NCBI GenBank assembly: GCA_052145115.1
Contig: JBKQPG010000028.1
Coordinates: forward strand, 62,001 to 126,000
Direction of reading: 5' to 3'
Source: CAIVVT01 sp052145115
GTDB taxonomy: Bacteria > Acidobacteriota > Terriglobia > Bryobacterales > Bryobacteraceae
DNA length: 64,000 nucleotides
Position numbers and translations under genes: made by a program. Shown one piece after another: positions 1 through 8,257 of this stretch. How positions within the stretch are numbered: position 1 is the first letter of the stretch; every line of letters starts with the position of its first letter. The notes under the pieces were generated by a model. That model was not told the DNA's origin and made no database searches. It saw nothing but the letters and a program-made list of their open reading frames with translations.

Positions 1-1308
1 GTCAAGGACATCGAGCACGGGCGCTATGAGATCGCCCGGCTGACCCTCAATACCTTGATGAACACCTACGACACCAGCGAGTACCTGGCCAAGGCCAAGC
101 TCGCCATCGCCGATAGCTGGATGCGCGAGGGCGGCACGCACGCCTGGGCCCAGGCCGAGGCCGAATACCACGACTTCATCCTCTTCTATCCCTCCATGGA
201 GGAGTCGGCCGAAGCGCAGATGAAGATCTGCGACATCCATTTCAAGCAGCTCGACAAGCCCGACCGCGACAACACTCACCTCCTCAAGGCCGATGAGGAA
301 TGCAAGAATGTCCTCTCGAAATTCCCCAACAGCCGTTTCGCTCCGCAGGCCGCCGAGCGCGTCCGCCAAGTCCAGGAGGTCGTCGGCGAGAGCGAATACC
401 GCGTCGGCGCTTTCTACCGCAGTAAGGCCAACTACTCCGCCTCCGCCAATCGGCTGCAGGCCATAACCGATCAGTATCCGCTTTACTCCGGGTCCGATCT
501 GGCACTGTGGGCCCTGGGCGACGACTACGCCAAGCTCGGCCCCCGCTTCCGCCAGAAATCGATCGAGGCCTATCAGAAGCTGGTCCGCGAATACCCGCTC
601 AGCATGTACGCCGAGGATGCCAAGAAACATCTCAGGGCCATGGAAGCGGAGATCCCCGAGCCCGATCCCGTGGCCATTGCGCGGATGCGCTACGAGCAGG
701 AAAACGTCACCCACCCCAGTCTGTTCAACCGCTATTGGGGCCTGATCAGCTCCCGTCCCGATGTCAGCCGGGCCGCCAAGTCCGGTGAGCCCTCCATGGC
801 CTCTTTTCGGCCGACCATTCCACCCCTGGTGCCCATCCCCGGCGCGACGACGACTGCTTCCGGCGGAGTGACCGATGTCCAGGCCAGCACCAATGTCGGC
901 CCATCCAGCGCGCTGGAAACCCGGCCTGATGCCCGCCAGAGCAAGGCCGCGGCGGAGTCGAAGGATCTCCCCACCACCAACGTCCGCCCCCAACAGGTAG
1001 GCGCCACGGAGGCTCGTGCCGCTGGCGAGAAGGCCGAGGCTGAGGCCAAGGCCAAGGCCCAGGCCGACGCCGCAGCCTCCCCTCAGGCCAACGCCGCGGC
1101 CCCGGCCCAGGCCAACGCCAAGAGCGCCAAATCCTCCAAGAAGCCCACGCGGCCCAAACCCGTCCGGCGCAAGATCCAAAAACCGTCCAAGCCGAAAAAA
1201 CAGAAGCCGGTCCTGCCTTCCGAGTCGACCTCGCCGGCTCAACCCGCAGCCCAGCAGCCCGGGACCCAGCCTCAGGGCCAGCCGCAACAGAGTCCGCCCA
1301 AACAGTAA
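1..1308 (+). CDS. bamD: BamD-type outer membrane assembly lipoprotein, 5' truncated by window edge
   Basis: The reading frame is open from base 1, so the signal peptide and lipobox lie outside the window. The first ~210 visible residues form repeated helical hairpins of the BamD/YfiO type (phrases such as HGRYEIARLTLNTLMNTYDT, SEYLAKAKLAIADSW, DAKKHLRAMEAEIPEPD). BamD is the TPR-like lipoprotein of the BAM complex that inserts beta-barrel proteins in the outer membrane. From about residue 290 the protein becomes a low-complexity tail rich in Ala, Lys, Pro and Gln, ending with basic PKPVRRKIQKP-like runs and a Q/P-rich tip; such a tail is not part of the core fold. The receiver gene follows 13 bp downstream, suggesting co-transcription. 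A general TPR lipoprotein is the alternative, but repeat spacing favours BamD. Confidence 0.85.
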   Translation, partial: VKDIEHGRYEIARLTLNTLMNTYDTSEYLAKAKLAIADSWMREGGTHAWAQAEAEYHDFILFYPSMEESAEAQMKICDIHFKQLDKPDRDNTHLLKADEECKNVLSKFPNSRFAPQAAERVRQVQEVVGESEYRVGAFYRSKANYSASANRLQAITDQYPLYSGSDLALWALGDDYAKLGPRFRQKSIEAYQKLVREYPLSMYAEDAKKHLRAMEAEIPEPDPVAIARMRYEQENVTHPSLFNRYWGLISSRPDVSRAAKSGEPSMASFRPTIPPLVPIPGATTTASGGVTDVQASTNVGPSSALETRPDARQSKAAAESKDLPTTNVRPQQVGATEARAAGEKAEAEAKAKAQADAAASPQANAAAPAQANAKSAKSSKKPTRPKPVRRKIQKPSKPKKQKPVLPSESTSPAQPAAQQPGTQPQGQPQQSPPKQ

Positions 1309-1321
1309 CAGGGATTTCGGG

Positions 1322-1891
1322 ATGAACAGCCTCATTCTCCTCGCCGACGACAGCCCCCACGCTCAACGGATGGGAGAGCGCATCTTGCGCGAAGAGGGCT
1401 TTGACGTTGTCGCCGCCACCGCGGGCCACGCCGCCCTGGCGTGCATTGACCAGCAGGATCCCGACGTCATCCTGGCCGACGTTTTCCTGCCTGACGTTTC
1501 GGGCTACGAGCTGTGCCGCCGCATCAAGACCAGCGAGCGCCACAAGCACGCCGGCGTCATCCTCATCGCCGGCCTGCTCGAGCCGGTGGACGAGGAGGAG
1601 GCCCGCCGCGCCGGTTGCGACGCCGTCCTCAAGAAACCTTTCGAAGCCTCCGCCATGCTCGAGGCCATCCGCCCGCTGGTCGATAAGGCGCAATTCGCCC
1701 GCGGCCTGTTCTCCGATTCGCTCCCCGAGCCCAAGACCGCCGAATTGACCGGCAAGGCGCCCCGTGCGTCCGTTCATCCCGCGCCCGACCCCGAGGCCGT
1801 CCGCGCCGCCGTCACCCTGGCGATGGACCGCAGCCTCCCCGCCCTGGTCGAGGAGATTACCGAGAAGGTGATGCTGGCGCTCGGCTATTGA
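1322..1891 (+). CDS. Stand-alone receiver-domain response regulator
   Basis: 189 residues. Residues 1-120 form a receiver domain: acidic pair D9/D10, phospho-acceptor D53 in VILADVFLPD, and conserved Lys in AVLKKPF (104-105). The usual Thr/Ser switch position reads LIAGL, i.e. Ala/Gly, so signal relay may differ from classical regulators. Residues 120-189 hold no DNA-binding domain; the end (residues ~155-189) is a predicted amphipathic helix. The start chosen is the ATG just after the bamD stop; reading further upstream would run into bamD in another frame. It probably acts by protein-protein contact. Neighbours bamD and yajQ are on the same strand with gaps of 13 and 23 bp. Confidence 0.85.
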   Translation: MNSLILLADDSPHAQRMGERILREEGFDVVAATAGHAALACIDQQDPDVILADVFLPDVSGYELCRRIKTSERHKHAGVILIAGLLEPVDEEEARRAGCDAVLKKPFEASAMLEAIRPLVDKAQFARGLFSDSLPEPKTAELTGKAPRASVHPAPDPEAVRAAVTLAMDRSLPALVEEITEKVMLALGY

Positions 1892-1914
1892 GCGCTCCGC
1901 GTTGGGATTGAGCC

Positions 1915-2415
1915 ATGCCCGAAAACACTTTTGACGTCGTCTCCCAAGTCGAAATGCCTGAGGTCTCCAACGCCATCCAGCAGGCCACCAAGGAGCTCAC
2001 GCAGCGCTTCGACCTGAAGGACTCGCACAGCTCCATCGAGCTCGACGAGAAGGAAAAGAAGATCGTCCTGCGCTCGCAGAACGACTTCAAAGTCAAGGCC
2101 GTCTACGCCATCCTCGAAGCCAAGCTGGTCAAGCGCCACGTCCCGCTCAAGGCCCTCAACCCTGGCCCCATCGAGCCCGCCGCCAGCACCACCGTCCGCC
2201 AGGAGATCGCCCTTCAGGTCGGCATCCCCATCGAAAAGGCCCGCGAAATCGTCAGGTTCATCAAGGACGCCAAGAAGAAGGTCCAGTCCTCCATCCAGGG
2301 CGATTTCGTGCGCGTCAGCGGCCGCGATCGCGACTCGCTCCAGGAGATCATCGCCCTGCTGCGGGCCCACGACTTCGGCATCGACATGCAGTTCACCAAC
2401 TACCGCACCAACTGA
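1915..2415 (+). CDS. yajQ: YajQ family nucleotide-binding protein (cyclic-di-GMP effector family)
   Basis: 166 residues, the normal length for the family. It opens with the typical PENTFDVVSQVEMPEVSNAI stretch and continues with TKELTQRFDLKDS and a C-terminal DFGIDMQFTNYR ending, both family hallmarks. YajQ folds as two ferredoxin-like halves and binds nucleotides or RNA; some homologues bind cyclic di-GMP and modulate transcription factors. Which ligand applies here cannot be read from the sequence. Cytosolic, no signal. It sits between the receiver gene and an alpha/beta hydrolase gene in a same-strand run leading to ppk1, so it may be part of a signalling/stress operon. Confidence 0.95.
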   Translation: MPENTFDVVSQVEMPEVSNAIQQATKELTQRFDLKDSHSSIELDEKEKKIVLRSQNDFKVKAVYAILEAKLVKRHVPLKALNPGPIEPAASTTVRQEIALQVGIPIEKAREIVRFIKDAKKKVQSSIQGDFVRVSGRDRDSLQEIIALLRAHDFGIDMQFTNYRTN

Positions 2416-2431
2416 GGCCTGCCGGCGCCCC

Positions 2432-3076
2432 GTGTCCCGCCGCATCGAATCGTTCTTCGTCGCCGGCCCCGCGGGCCGTCTCGAGGCTTTGCTTGAGGAA
2501 CCCGACGACGTCGCGCCAGTCGAAGCCGCGCTGGTCTGTCATCCCCACCCGCTCCACGGCGGCACGCTGCACAACAAGGTCGTGCACCGCACGGCGCGCG
2601 CCCTGCGCCGCTGCGGCTGCGCCGTCCTGCGCTTCAACTTCCGCGGCGTCAACCTCAGCCGCGGCGTTCACGACGGCGGTCCGGGCGAGGTGCAGGATGC
2701 CCGCGCCTGTCTGGCCGAGCTTCGCCGCCGCTACCCTGCCCTGCCCTTCACCCTGGCCGGCTTCAGCTTCGGCGCCCGCACCGTCGTTTCCCTTGCCGCT
2801 GCTTTGGAAGACGCCGGCCCAGGCCGTGTCATCGCCGCCGGGTTCCCCATCATCTGTGGAGAATTCCAGGACGCCATCCGCCTTCGCCGCCCGCGCGTCT
2901 TCATTCAGAGCACCAACGACCAGTTCGGCCCGCGCCCGCAGTTCAAGGCTCTCTATGATCGCCTGTGGGGCCCCAAACAACTGGTCTGGATCGAAGCCCG
3001 CGACCATTTCTTCACCGGCGCTCTCGACAATTTCGAAGACGCCGTCGCCGGCCTTGGTTCGTTGAATCCCGGCTGA
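2432..3076 (+). CDS. Small alpha/beta hydrolase
   Basis: 214 residues with a GTG start 16 bp after yajQ. The strand-turn-helix CHPHPLHGGTLHNKVV near residue 36, RFNFRGVN near 70, and the nucleophile elbow GFSFGA (Ser ~110) match the compact alpha/beta hydrolase subfamily related to dienelactone hydrolases. Likely acid is the Asp in STNDQFG and likely base the His in ARDHFFTGALD. No signal peptide, so cytosolic. Substrate unknown; proteins of this group are often annotated only as alpha/beta superfamily hydrolases. It lies 9 bp (or 72 bp, depending on start) before ppk1. Confidence 0.85.
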   Translation: MSRRIESFFVAGPAGRLEALLEEPDDVAPVEAALVCHPHPLHGGTLHNKVVHRTARALRRCGCAVLRFNFRGVNLSRGVHDGGPGEVQDARACLAELRRRYPALPFTLAGFSFGARTVVSLAAALEDAGPGRVIAAGFPIICGEFQDAIRLRRPRVFIQSTNDQFGPRPQFKALYDRLWGPKQLVWIEARDHFFTGALDNFEDAVAGLGSLNPG

Positions 3077-3148
3077 CCGTCTCCCGTGAGCGCGCCGCGC
3101 CCGGCCCTGACGCCTGCGGCCGTTTTCGGCTACTCTGGTTGCTGCAAC

Positions 3149-5245
3149 ATGTCCTCTGCGACAAGGCAGAAAGTCACTCCGCCGGCGGTCATTTCCTTCC
3201 ATGATCCGGCGCTGTTCGTGAACCGTGAGCTGAGCCTGCTCGAGTTCCAGCGGCGCGTCCTTGAGGAGGCCCAGGATCCCTCCCATCCGCTCCTGGAACG
3301 CGCCAAGTTCCTTTCGATTCTCGGTTCGAACCTGGACGAGTTTTTCATGGTCCGCGTCGCCGGCCTGTTCAATCAGGTCGAATCCGGATCGCAGGACTGC
3401 GGCCCCGACGGCCTCACGCCCACGCAGCAGTTGGACGCCATCCGCACGGTGGTTGAACAGTTGCTCGCCGACGCCTACGCCTGCCTGCGCGGCCTGCTGG
3501 CCGAGCTGGCGGCTCACGGGATCTTCATCCGCGATTTCGAGCAGTTGACCGAGGACCAGAAAGCCGCCGCGAACCGCTACTTCGAGGAAACGCTGTTCCC
3601 CGTCCTCACGCCCCTGGCCGTCGATCCCAGCCGTCCGTTCCCGCACATCTCCAATCTCAGTCTCAACCTCTCCGTACTGATCCGCGACGACGAGGGCGAG
3701 GAGCACTTCGCGCGCATCAAGGTGCCTCCGACCCTGCCCCAGTTGGTCCCCTTGCAGAAGCCCGTCCGCCGCCGCAACGGCAAGGACGTGACGTTCGTCT
3801 GGGTGGAGCAGCTGATCCGCGCCAACCTGGGGAAGCTCTTTCCCGGCATGGAGGTTCTCGAGAGCCACCTGTTCCACATCACCCGCGACGCCGAAATGGC
3901 CATTCAGGAGATTGAAGCCGACGATCTGCTGGAGACCATCGAGGAGGGCGTCAGCCAGCGGCGCTTCAACTCCGTCGTGCGCATGGATGTCGATGAGGGC
4001 ACGCCCGACTCGCTGCTCGATGTGCTGAAGGAGAACTTCGAGATCGACGACAGCGAGATCTATCGTCTGCCCGGCCCGCTCGCGCTCAGCCGCCTGCGCG
4101 CGCTTTCCTCCGTCGATCGCCCCGAGCTGAAGGACCAGTCCTTCACCGCCGCACCGCTGCGCCAGCAGCAGGAGGGCGAGGACATGTTCGCCGCCATCCG
4201 CCGCGGCGACATTCTGCTGCACCACCCCTTCGACAGCTTCCAGCCGGTGGTCGACTTCCTGCGCGCCGCGGCCCGCGATCCCGACGTGCTGGCCATCAAG
4301 GCGACGCTGTATCGCACCGGCCGCAATTCGCCCGTGGTCGAGGCGCTGCTGGAGGCCAACGAGGAGGGCAAGCAGGTCGCTGTCGTGGTCGAATTGAAGG
4401 CCCGTTTCGACGAGGAGAGCAACATCGAGTGGGCCCGCAAACTGGAGCGCGAGGGCGTGCACGTGGTCTACGGCCTGGTGGGCCTGAAGGTCCACGCCAA
4501 GGTCGCGCTGGTGGTCCGCCGCGAAGGCAGCGTGATCCGCCGCTATACCCACCTCTCCACCGGCAACTACAACGCCGTCACGGCGCACCTGTACACCGAC
4601 ATCGGCTTCTTCACCGCCGACCCGCAGATCGGCGAGGAGGCCTCGCATCTGTTCAACAAGCTGACCGGATACTCGGCCAAGGTGGATTACGTGAAGCTGC
4701 TGGTGGCGCCGGTCAACCTGCGCCGCCGCATCGAGCAGATGATCTCGCGCGAGATCGAACACGCCAAGGCGGGCCGCGAGGCGCGCATTATCATGAAGGT
4801 CAATTCGCTGGTCGATCCGCGCATCATCCGGCTGCTCTACGCCGCTTCCTGCGCCGGCGTGCAGATCGATCTGCTGGCGCGCGGCATCTGCTGCCTGCGG
4901 CCGGGCTTACCGGGCGTCAGCGAGAACATCCGGGTCACCAGCATCGTCGGCCGCTTCCTCGAGCACAGCCGCATTTTCTACTTCAAGAACGACGGCGAGG
5001 AGGAGATTTACCTGGGCTCGGCCGACATGATGCCACGCAACATCAACCGCCGGGTCGAGACCCTGTTTCCGGTCAGCAAGCCGTCGCTGGTGCGCCAGAT
5101 CCGCGACCGCATCCTGGCGGTCTACCTGCAGGACAACGTCAAGGCGCGCCGAATGAACCCCGACGGAACCTATACGCGCCTCCAACCGGGCAAGAATCAG
5201 CGCCCGCTCAACGCCCAGATCTCGCTGCTGAGAGTCCGCCACTAG
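3149..5245 (+). CDS. ppk1: Polyphosphate kinase 1
   Basis: 698 residues from the ATG used here; an in-frame GTG at 3086 would add 21 residues lacking family resemblance (neither start has a clear ribosome site). PPK1 reversibly polymerises the ATP gamma-phosphate into inorganic polyphosphate. Seen in order: N-terminal domain starting FVNRELSLLEFQRRVLEEAQ, the long head domain, and two catalytic C-terminal domains with GLKVHAKVALVVRR (phospho-histidine site), RYTHLSTGNYNAVTAHLYTD, the second histidine in RFLEHSRIFYF, and GSADMMPRNINRRVE. All catalytic motifs are intact and the length is normal. Last gene of the rightward run; an inverted repeat follows before the convergent sugar kinase. Confidence 0.97.
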   Translation: MSSATRQKVTPPAVISFHDPALFVNRELSLLEFQRRVLEEAQDPSHPLLERAKFLSILGSNLDEFFMVRVAGLFNQVESGSQDCGPDGLTPTQQLDAIRTVVEQLLADAYACLRGLLAELAAHGIFIRDFEQLTEDQKAAANRYFEETLFPVLTPLAVDPSRPFPHISNLSLNLSVLIRDDEGEEHFARIKVPPTLPQLVPLQKPVRRRNGKDVTFVWVEQLIRANLGKLFPGMEVLESHLFHITRDAEMAIQEIEADDLLETIEEGVSQRRFNSVVRMDVDEGTPDSLLDVLKENFEIDDSEIYRLPGPLALSRLRALSSVDRPELKDQSFTAAPLRQQQEGEDMFAAIRRGDILLHHPFDSFQPVVDFLRAAARDPDVLAIKATLYRTGRNSPVVEALLEANEEGKQVAVVVELKARFDEESNIEWARKLEREGVHVVYGLVGLKVHAKVALVVRREGSVIRRYTHLSTGNYNAVTAHLYTDIGFFTADPQIGEEASHLFNKLTGYSAKVDYVKLLVAPVNLRRRIEQMISREIEHAKAGREARIIMKVNSLVDPRIIRLLYAASCAGVQIDLLARGICCLRPGLPGVSENIRVTSIVGRFLEHSRIFYFKNDGEEEIYLGSADMMPRNINRRVETLFPVSKPSLVRQIRDRILAVYLQDNVKARRMNPDGTYTRLQPGKNQRPLNAQISLLRVRH

Positions 5246-5246
5246 T

Positions 5247-5279
5247 CGCCGGTCTCGGGAGTTCACTCTGCGACCGGCG
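5247..5279. terminator. Inverted repeat between convergent ppk1 and ROK kinase genes
   Basis: CGCCGGTC (5247-5254) and GACCGGCG (5272-5279) are perfect 8-bp complements with a 17-nt loop, placed 1 bp after the ppk1 stop and 12 bp before the end of the convergent gene. No T tract follows on either strand, so it is at best a weak bidirectional terminator or transcript-end stabiliser. Confidence 0.4.
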
Positions 5280-5291
5280 GGACCGGCTCCG

Positions 5292-6140
5292 TCAGCCACC
5301 CGCCCGGGCCAGTTCTAGCGCGCCCGTTAGAGCCGGCAAGTGCAACTGCGGAGGCACGAGTTCCGGCAGCGGCAGGTAGCCATTCGCCAGTCGAGCCAGC
5401 TCATCCCGGATCATCGGAAACAGCTCCGCCTGCTCCATCACGCCGCCGCCCAGCACGATCCGCTGCGGCGACAGGAAGCAGGCCAGCGCGAAACAGGCCT
5501 GGGCCAGGTAATACGCCTCCAACGGCCAGGCCGCGTGCCCGACCGGCAGCGTTTCCGCCCGCTGGCCCCACCGCGCCTGCAGCGCCGGCCCGCTCGCCAT
5601 CCCCTCCAGGCATGCGCCATGGAACGGGCACACGCCGCTAAACCCTGCCGGCTCCTCCGAGTGCCGCCGCACCAGGAGGTGTCCCATTTCCGGATGCATC
5701 AGCCCGCGCAGCGTCCGCCCATGCACTACCGCGCCGCCGCCGATCCCCGTCCCCACGGTGATGTAGACGAAGCTCTCCAGCCCCCGCCCGGCGCCGTACA
5801 GCGACTCGCCGAGGGCCGCCGCGCCGACGTCCGTGTCGAGCTCGACCCGCACCCCTAGCGCCCGCTCGAGCGTCCCGGGGAGCGGATAGCCCTGCCAGGG
5901 CAGCTTGGGCGTCTTCCCGATCGCGCGGCGCGCGAAATCCACGGGTCCGAACGACGCCACGCCGATCCCCTGGAGCGGCCCCTGCCGCCGGAAATACTCG
6001 ATCACAGCATCCATCGTCTCGGCCGGCTGCGCCGAGGTCGCGATCCGCTCCACCTGCCGCGGCTCGGCCGGGTCGGTCCCCACCGCCACCAGGAACTTAG
6101 TCCCGCCGGCCTCTACCGCGCCGTATAATTGGTCGCTCAT
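5292..6140 (-). CDS. ROK family sugar kinase, fructokinase type
   Basis: 282 residues, cytosolic. N-terminal phosphate-binding motif EAGGTKF (10-16), a second ATP-binding loop TVGTGIGGG, and the ROK zinc module: HPEMGHLLVRRH followed by CPFHGACLEGMASGPAL, giving the His/Cys ligands. The EAGGTKF start and HPEMGH/CLEG wording resemble the GmuE/YdhR fructokinase branch, so ATP-dependent phosphorylation of fructose (or mannose) is the best guess; glucokinase is the alternative. It is convergent with ppk1 and separated by 167 bp from the upstream ceramidase-like gene on the same strand. Confidence 0.85.
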   Translation of the reverse strand: MSDQLYGAVEAGGTKFLVAVGTDPAEPRQVERIATSAQPAETMDAVIEYFRRQGPLQGIGVASFGPVDFARRAIGKTPKLPWQGYPLPGTLERALGVRVELDTDVGAAALGESLYGAGRGLESFVYITVGTGIGGGAVVHGRTLRGLMHPEMGHLLVRRHSEEPAGFSGVCPFHGACLEGMASGPALQARWGQRAETLPVGHAAWPLEAYYLAQACFALACFLSPQRIVLGGGVMEQAELFPMIRDELARLANGYLPLPELVPPQLHLPALTGALELARAGG

Positions 6141-6307
6141 CCGCCCTCCGCAGACTCAAAACACTGCGATTCCATCCAGCCAACACTGTGTTGCAGCGGG
6201 CACACCGCAGCGCGAGATGGTGGTGTCCTCGAGGCTCAAACACGGTGTCTGGACGGCGAAATCGTGCTCAGCGCCGCGTGGTGTCGTCGCGGTACCGAGC
6301 CCGCTCT

Positions 6308-7618
6308 TCACCGTCTCCCGGACCGTTTCCAGGCCCGCTGGGCAGCATCGAGCACCCGCTGTTCCGCCTCGCCAGTGAACGGTCCCGGATGGCCGTATTC
6401 CAACATGCGCTGAGCTTCCCCGGCGCGCGGTTCGACCGCGCCGGAGACCACCGCAGTGCCGTCATTGCAGTTTCCCACCACCATGATCTCCTTGTCATGC
6501 AATAGCTTACGGATCTTCCCGGCGACCTCCGCCGCGACTTCTCCGCCCAGCCCCACAAGCGCCAAGCCCTCATCGAAACGCACCACCTGCACCGGATACG
6601 GCAATTGCCGGGGCTCATTGCGCGCCTCGTAGGCCGCCAGCATGCGCCGTCCCCGGCGCGCCGCCGGACCGTCAGGCCCGGCCGCCTCTTGTTCGAACTG
6701 CTCCTTTGTATGTGCAACAAAAGGCAGGGCAGTTTCGATGAACGCCGACCTCAGCCGGCCGCTGGCCTGGTGCATCGGCCCCTTCAGCATCTGGTCCACC
6801 CGCGCCGCGATGTCGGCTCCGCTGCGCTGCGCCGCCTGTTCATCGCTACCCTCCTTTTGGGTCGCCGACCCTGCGCACAGCCGCAGGTTCATCGCCACCG
6901 ATCCCTTGTACTCCTTCTCCAAGGCCGCTTCGGCCTCCCCGGCCGCGTCGCCACTGATGGCCCGGAAGTCGCCTCCGATCACTGCGTTACCCGTGCTCGT
7001 GGCAAATAGCACCGCGATCAATCCGCCCTTCGGGCTCAGCACCCGCAGCACTGCCAGGTCGTGCGAATCCCGGCCCGACTGCTTCGCTTCCTTGCTCTTC
7101 TTGCTCTTAAGGCCGGCTCCACCCCAGGCGAAATCCACACGCGCCGGCTTCAAGTCCCCGATCGCGGCTCCCGCGGCATCGGAGAGGTAGTGGACCAGCG
7201 TCTCGGCGTAGTGCTCGATGGTCTGCGCCTCGGACCCGCTTTCGGGCTCCAGCACCGGCTGCAAGCCCTTGATCTGCGGTGCGTTGTGCGTTCCGGTGGC
7301 GGTGAAGAGGATCTGCCCGCGCTCGAGCCCCTGGGCCTTCATGATCTCCACCGCGGCGCGCTCCGTCAGGCTCCGCGGCAACCCCAGCAGGTCGGTCGCT
7401 ATGATCACCGCCCGGCCGCCCGCGCCGTCGTCCAGCGCCAGAGCGCGGGCGTAAATCTGGCTGGCCAGGCCCTCGCTCAGCGCGTCCCGCCCGCCCAGCC
7501 GGATTGGCGTCCGGGGTGTGATGGACACGCGCGCCGAGCCGGCCCGCAGTTCGGCCCGGAGAAGAGGGGCCATGGACGCCAGTGCGCCGATCAAAACCAC
7601 GCAACAACGCCGTTGCAT
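6308..7618 (-). CDS. Secreted neutral/alkaline ceramidase-like protein with altered metal site
   Basis: 436 residues with an N-terminal signal (MQRRCCVVLIGALASMAPLL...). The opening after the signal, ARVSITPRTPIRLGGRD, the IYARALALDDG strand and the ATDLLGLP loop match neutral/alkaline ceramidases. In active enzymes two histidines (THTHSGP and a CHPT-like segment), a Glu and a Tyr bind zinc. Here the first region reads GTHNAPQI (one His kept), the second reads FATSTGNAV (His absent), the GGE near LVGLGGEVAAEV is kept, and the GYIPT/Tyr region reads NDGTAVVSGAV. It is therefore probably a non-canonical or inactive paralogue. Acting outside the cytoplasm is inferred from the signal. Confidence 0.75.
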   Translation of the reverse strand: MQRRCCVVLIGALASMAPLLRAELRAGSARVSITPRTPIRLGGRDALSEGLASQIYARALALDDGAGGRAVIIATDLLGLPRSLTERAAVEIMKAQGLERGQILFTATGTHNAPQIKGLQPVLEPESGSEAQTIEHYAETLVHYLSDAAGAAIGDLKPARVDFAWGGAGLKSKKSKEAKQSGRDSHDLAVLRVLSPKGGLIAVLFATSTGNAVIGGDFRAISGDAAGEAEAALEKEYKGSVAMNLRLCAGSATQKEGSDEQAAQRSGADIAARVDQMLKGPMHQASGRLRSAFIETALPFVAHTKEQFEQEAAGPDGPAARRGRRMLAAYEARNEPRQLPYPVQVVRFDEGLALVGLGGEVAAEVAGKIRKLLHDKEIMVVGNCNDGTAVVSGAVEPRAGEAQRMLEYGHPGPFTGEAEQRVLDAAQRAWKRSGRR

Positions 7619-7716
7619 CGCACTGTCAGCCTACACCAGTGGCAGGCCGCAGTGAAGGCGAGAACGTCCAAGCCACCGCTCGTCGGCGCGCCACGCCGGC
7701 CCTTCGCGACACGACG

Positions 7717-7736
7717 CTACACTTTTCAACACTTTT
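7717..7736. repeat. Two tandem decamers CTACACTTTT/CAACACTTTT
   Basis: CTACACTTTT at 7717-7726 is followed immediately by CAACACTTTT at 7727-7736. They match the decamers at 7883-7920. A 10-bp period places the copies on the same face of the helix. Confidence 0.7.
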
Positions 7737-7774
7737 CGACGAATTCGCAAGTGCACGGAGCGCGCCACGGATTT

Positions 7775-7788
7775 GGAGGAACAAAGCC
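7775..7788 (+). repeat. Partial copy of A-repeat left edge
   Basis: GGAGGAACAAAGCC is identical to the left boundary of the A repeats (compare 8256-8269). The bases before it (GCGCCACG, then TTTGGAGG) also resemble the end of the B spacer, but similarity stops just after, so this looks like a decayed fragment. Confidence 0.6.
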
Positions 7789-7882
7789 GAATTCCAGATA
7801 ATCTATTTATAATCAATTAGTTACGACAGATTTCGGCGCTCGACGAAGAGCTGGGGCGCAACGCGCGGCGGGCGTGGCAACG

Positions 7883-7920
7883 CTACACTTTTCTACACTT
7901 CGCTACACTCGCGCTACAGT
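7883..7920. repeat. Four phased CTACACT repeats
   Basis: CTACACTTTT (7883), CTACACTTCG (7893), CTACACTCGCG (7903) and CTACAGT (7914) begin at intervals of 10, 10 and 11 bp, i.e. one helical turn. Such phasing is typical of cooperative protein-binding sites, though no binding protein can be named. They lie 265-302 bp upstream of the ceramidase-like gene. Confidence 0.7.
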
Positions 7921-7957
7921 GGCGTCGAATCGGCCGACGTGCGAAAAACAAAAAGTG

Positions 7958-8110
7958 AGGAACAAAGCCAAATGTCGACTTTTCATTTTAAAATGAACGA
8001 CTTAATAGGCTATCGTTCGATTGGTTATGCGCTAATCGTTCGTTTTTCAAAGAGCAATGATGGCGGGCCGCCAGAGCGGGCTACCACCCTGAGCTTAGAC
8101 TCGCTGTCAA
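7958..8110 (+). repeat. A repeat, copy 1 (locus 1)
   Basis: About 150 bp starting AGGAACAAAGCC and ending TGTCAA. Includes an AT-rich core (TTTTAAAATGAA), a CGTTTTTCAAAGAGCAATGA block and AGCGGGCTACCACC. Copy 2 lies exactly 300 bp downstream; by hand count about 13 differences in the first 143 aligned positions. Base composition is much lower in GC than the surrounding genes. Confidence 0.9.
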
Positions 8111-8257
8111 GCTGCTGGGGGTGGTTTGACCGGGGCGTCGCCAGGTCGAAAGACCAGGCGCTGAAGATGGAATCCGGCCGGCCGGACCAAACGTCGGCAC
8201 GAATGCCGAGGCGACAGACAAGAATGTCTGCGCCACGATGCAAAAACACAATTTTGG
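8111..8257 (+). repeat. B spacer between A copies (locus 1)
   Basis: About 147 bp unrelated to A but recurring at 38852-38991. Shared blocks: TGGTTTGACCGGGGCGTCG, AGGTCGAAAGA, GGCGCTGAAGATGGAA, CGTCGGCACGAATG, TGTCTGCGCCACGATGC. It contains small hairpins: GGTCGAAAGACC and CAGACAAGAATGTCTG. Read on the minus strand the second hairpin encodes ADILVCR-like words, which I recall from many spurious short ORFs of acidobacterial and verrucomicrobial genomes; that link is memory, not a search. Confidence 0.85.

Larger units (their letters stand above)
7619..7938. other. Gene-free stretch upstream of the ceramidase-like gene
   Basis: No convincing gene. The right part is unusually AT-rich for the genome (around 7790-7830) and contains the phased decamers and a partial copy of the A repeat listed separately. 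It should contain the promoter of the leftward ceramidase-like gene, but I see no well-spaced -35/-10 pair. Confidence 0.5.

Noticed and set aside
2393..4762. Long minus-strand open frame (789 codons) opposite the hydrolase and ppk1 genes
   Set aside because: It is an antisense shadow of two well-supported genes caused by GC-rich third positions; its translation is His/Gln/Arg-rich with no domain.
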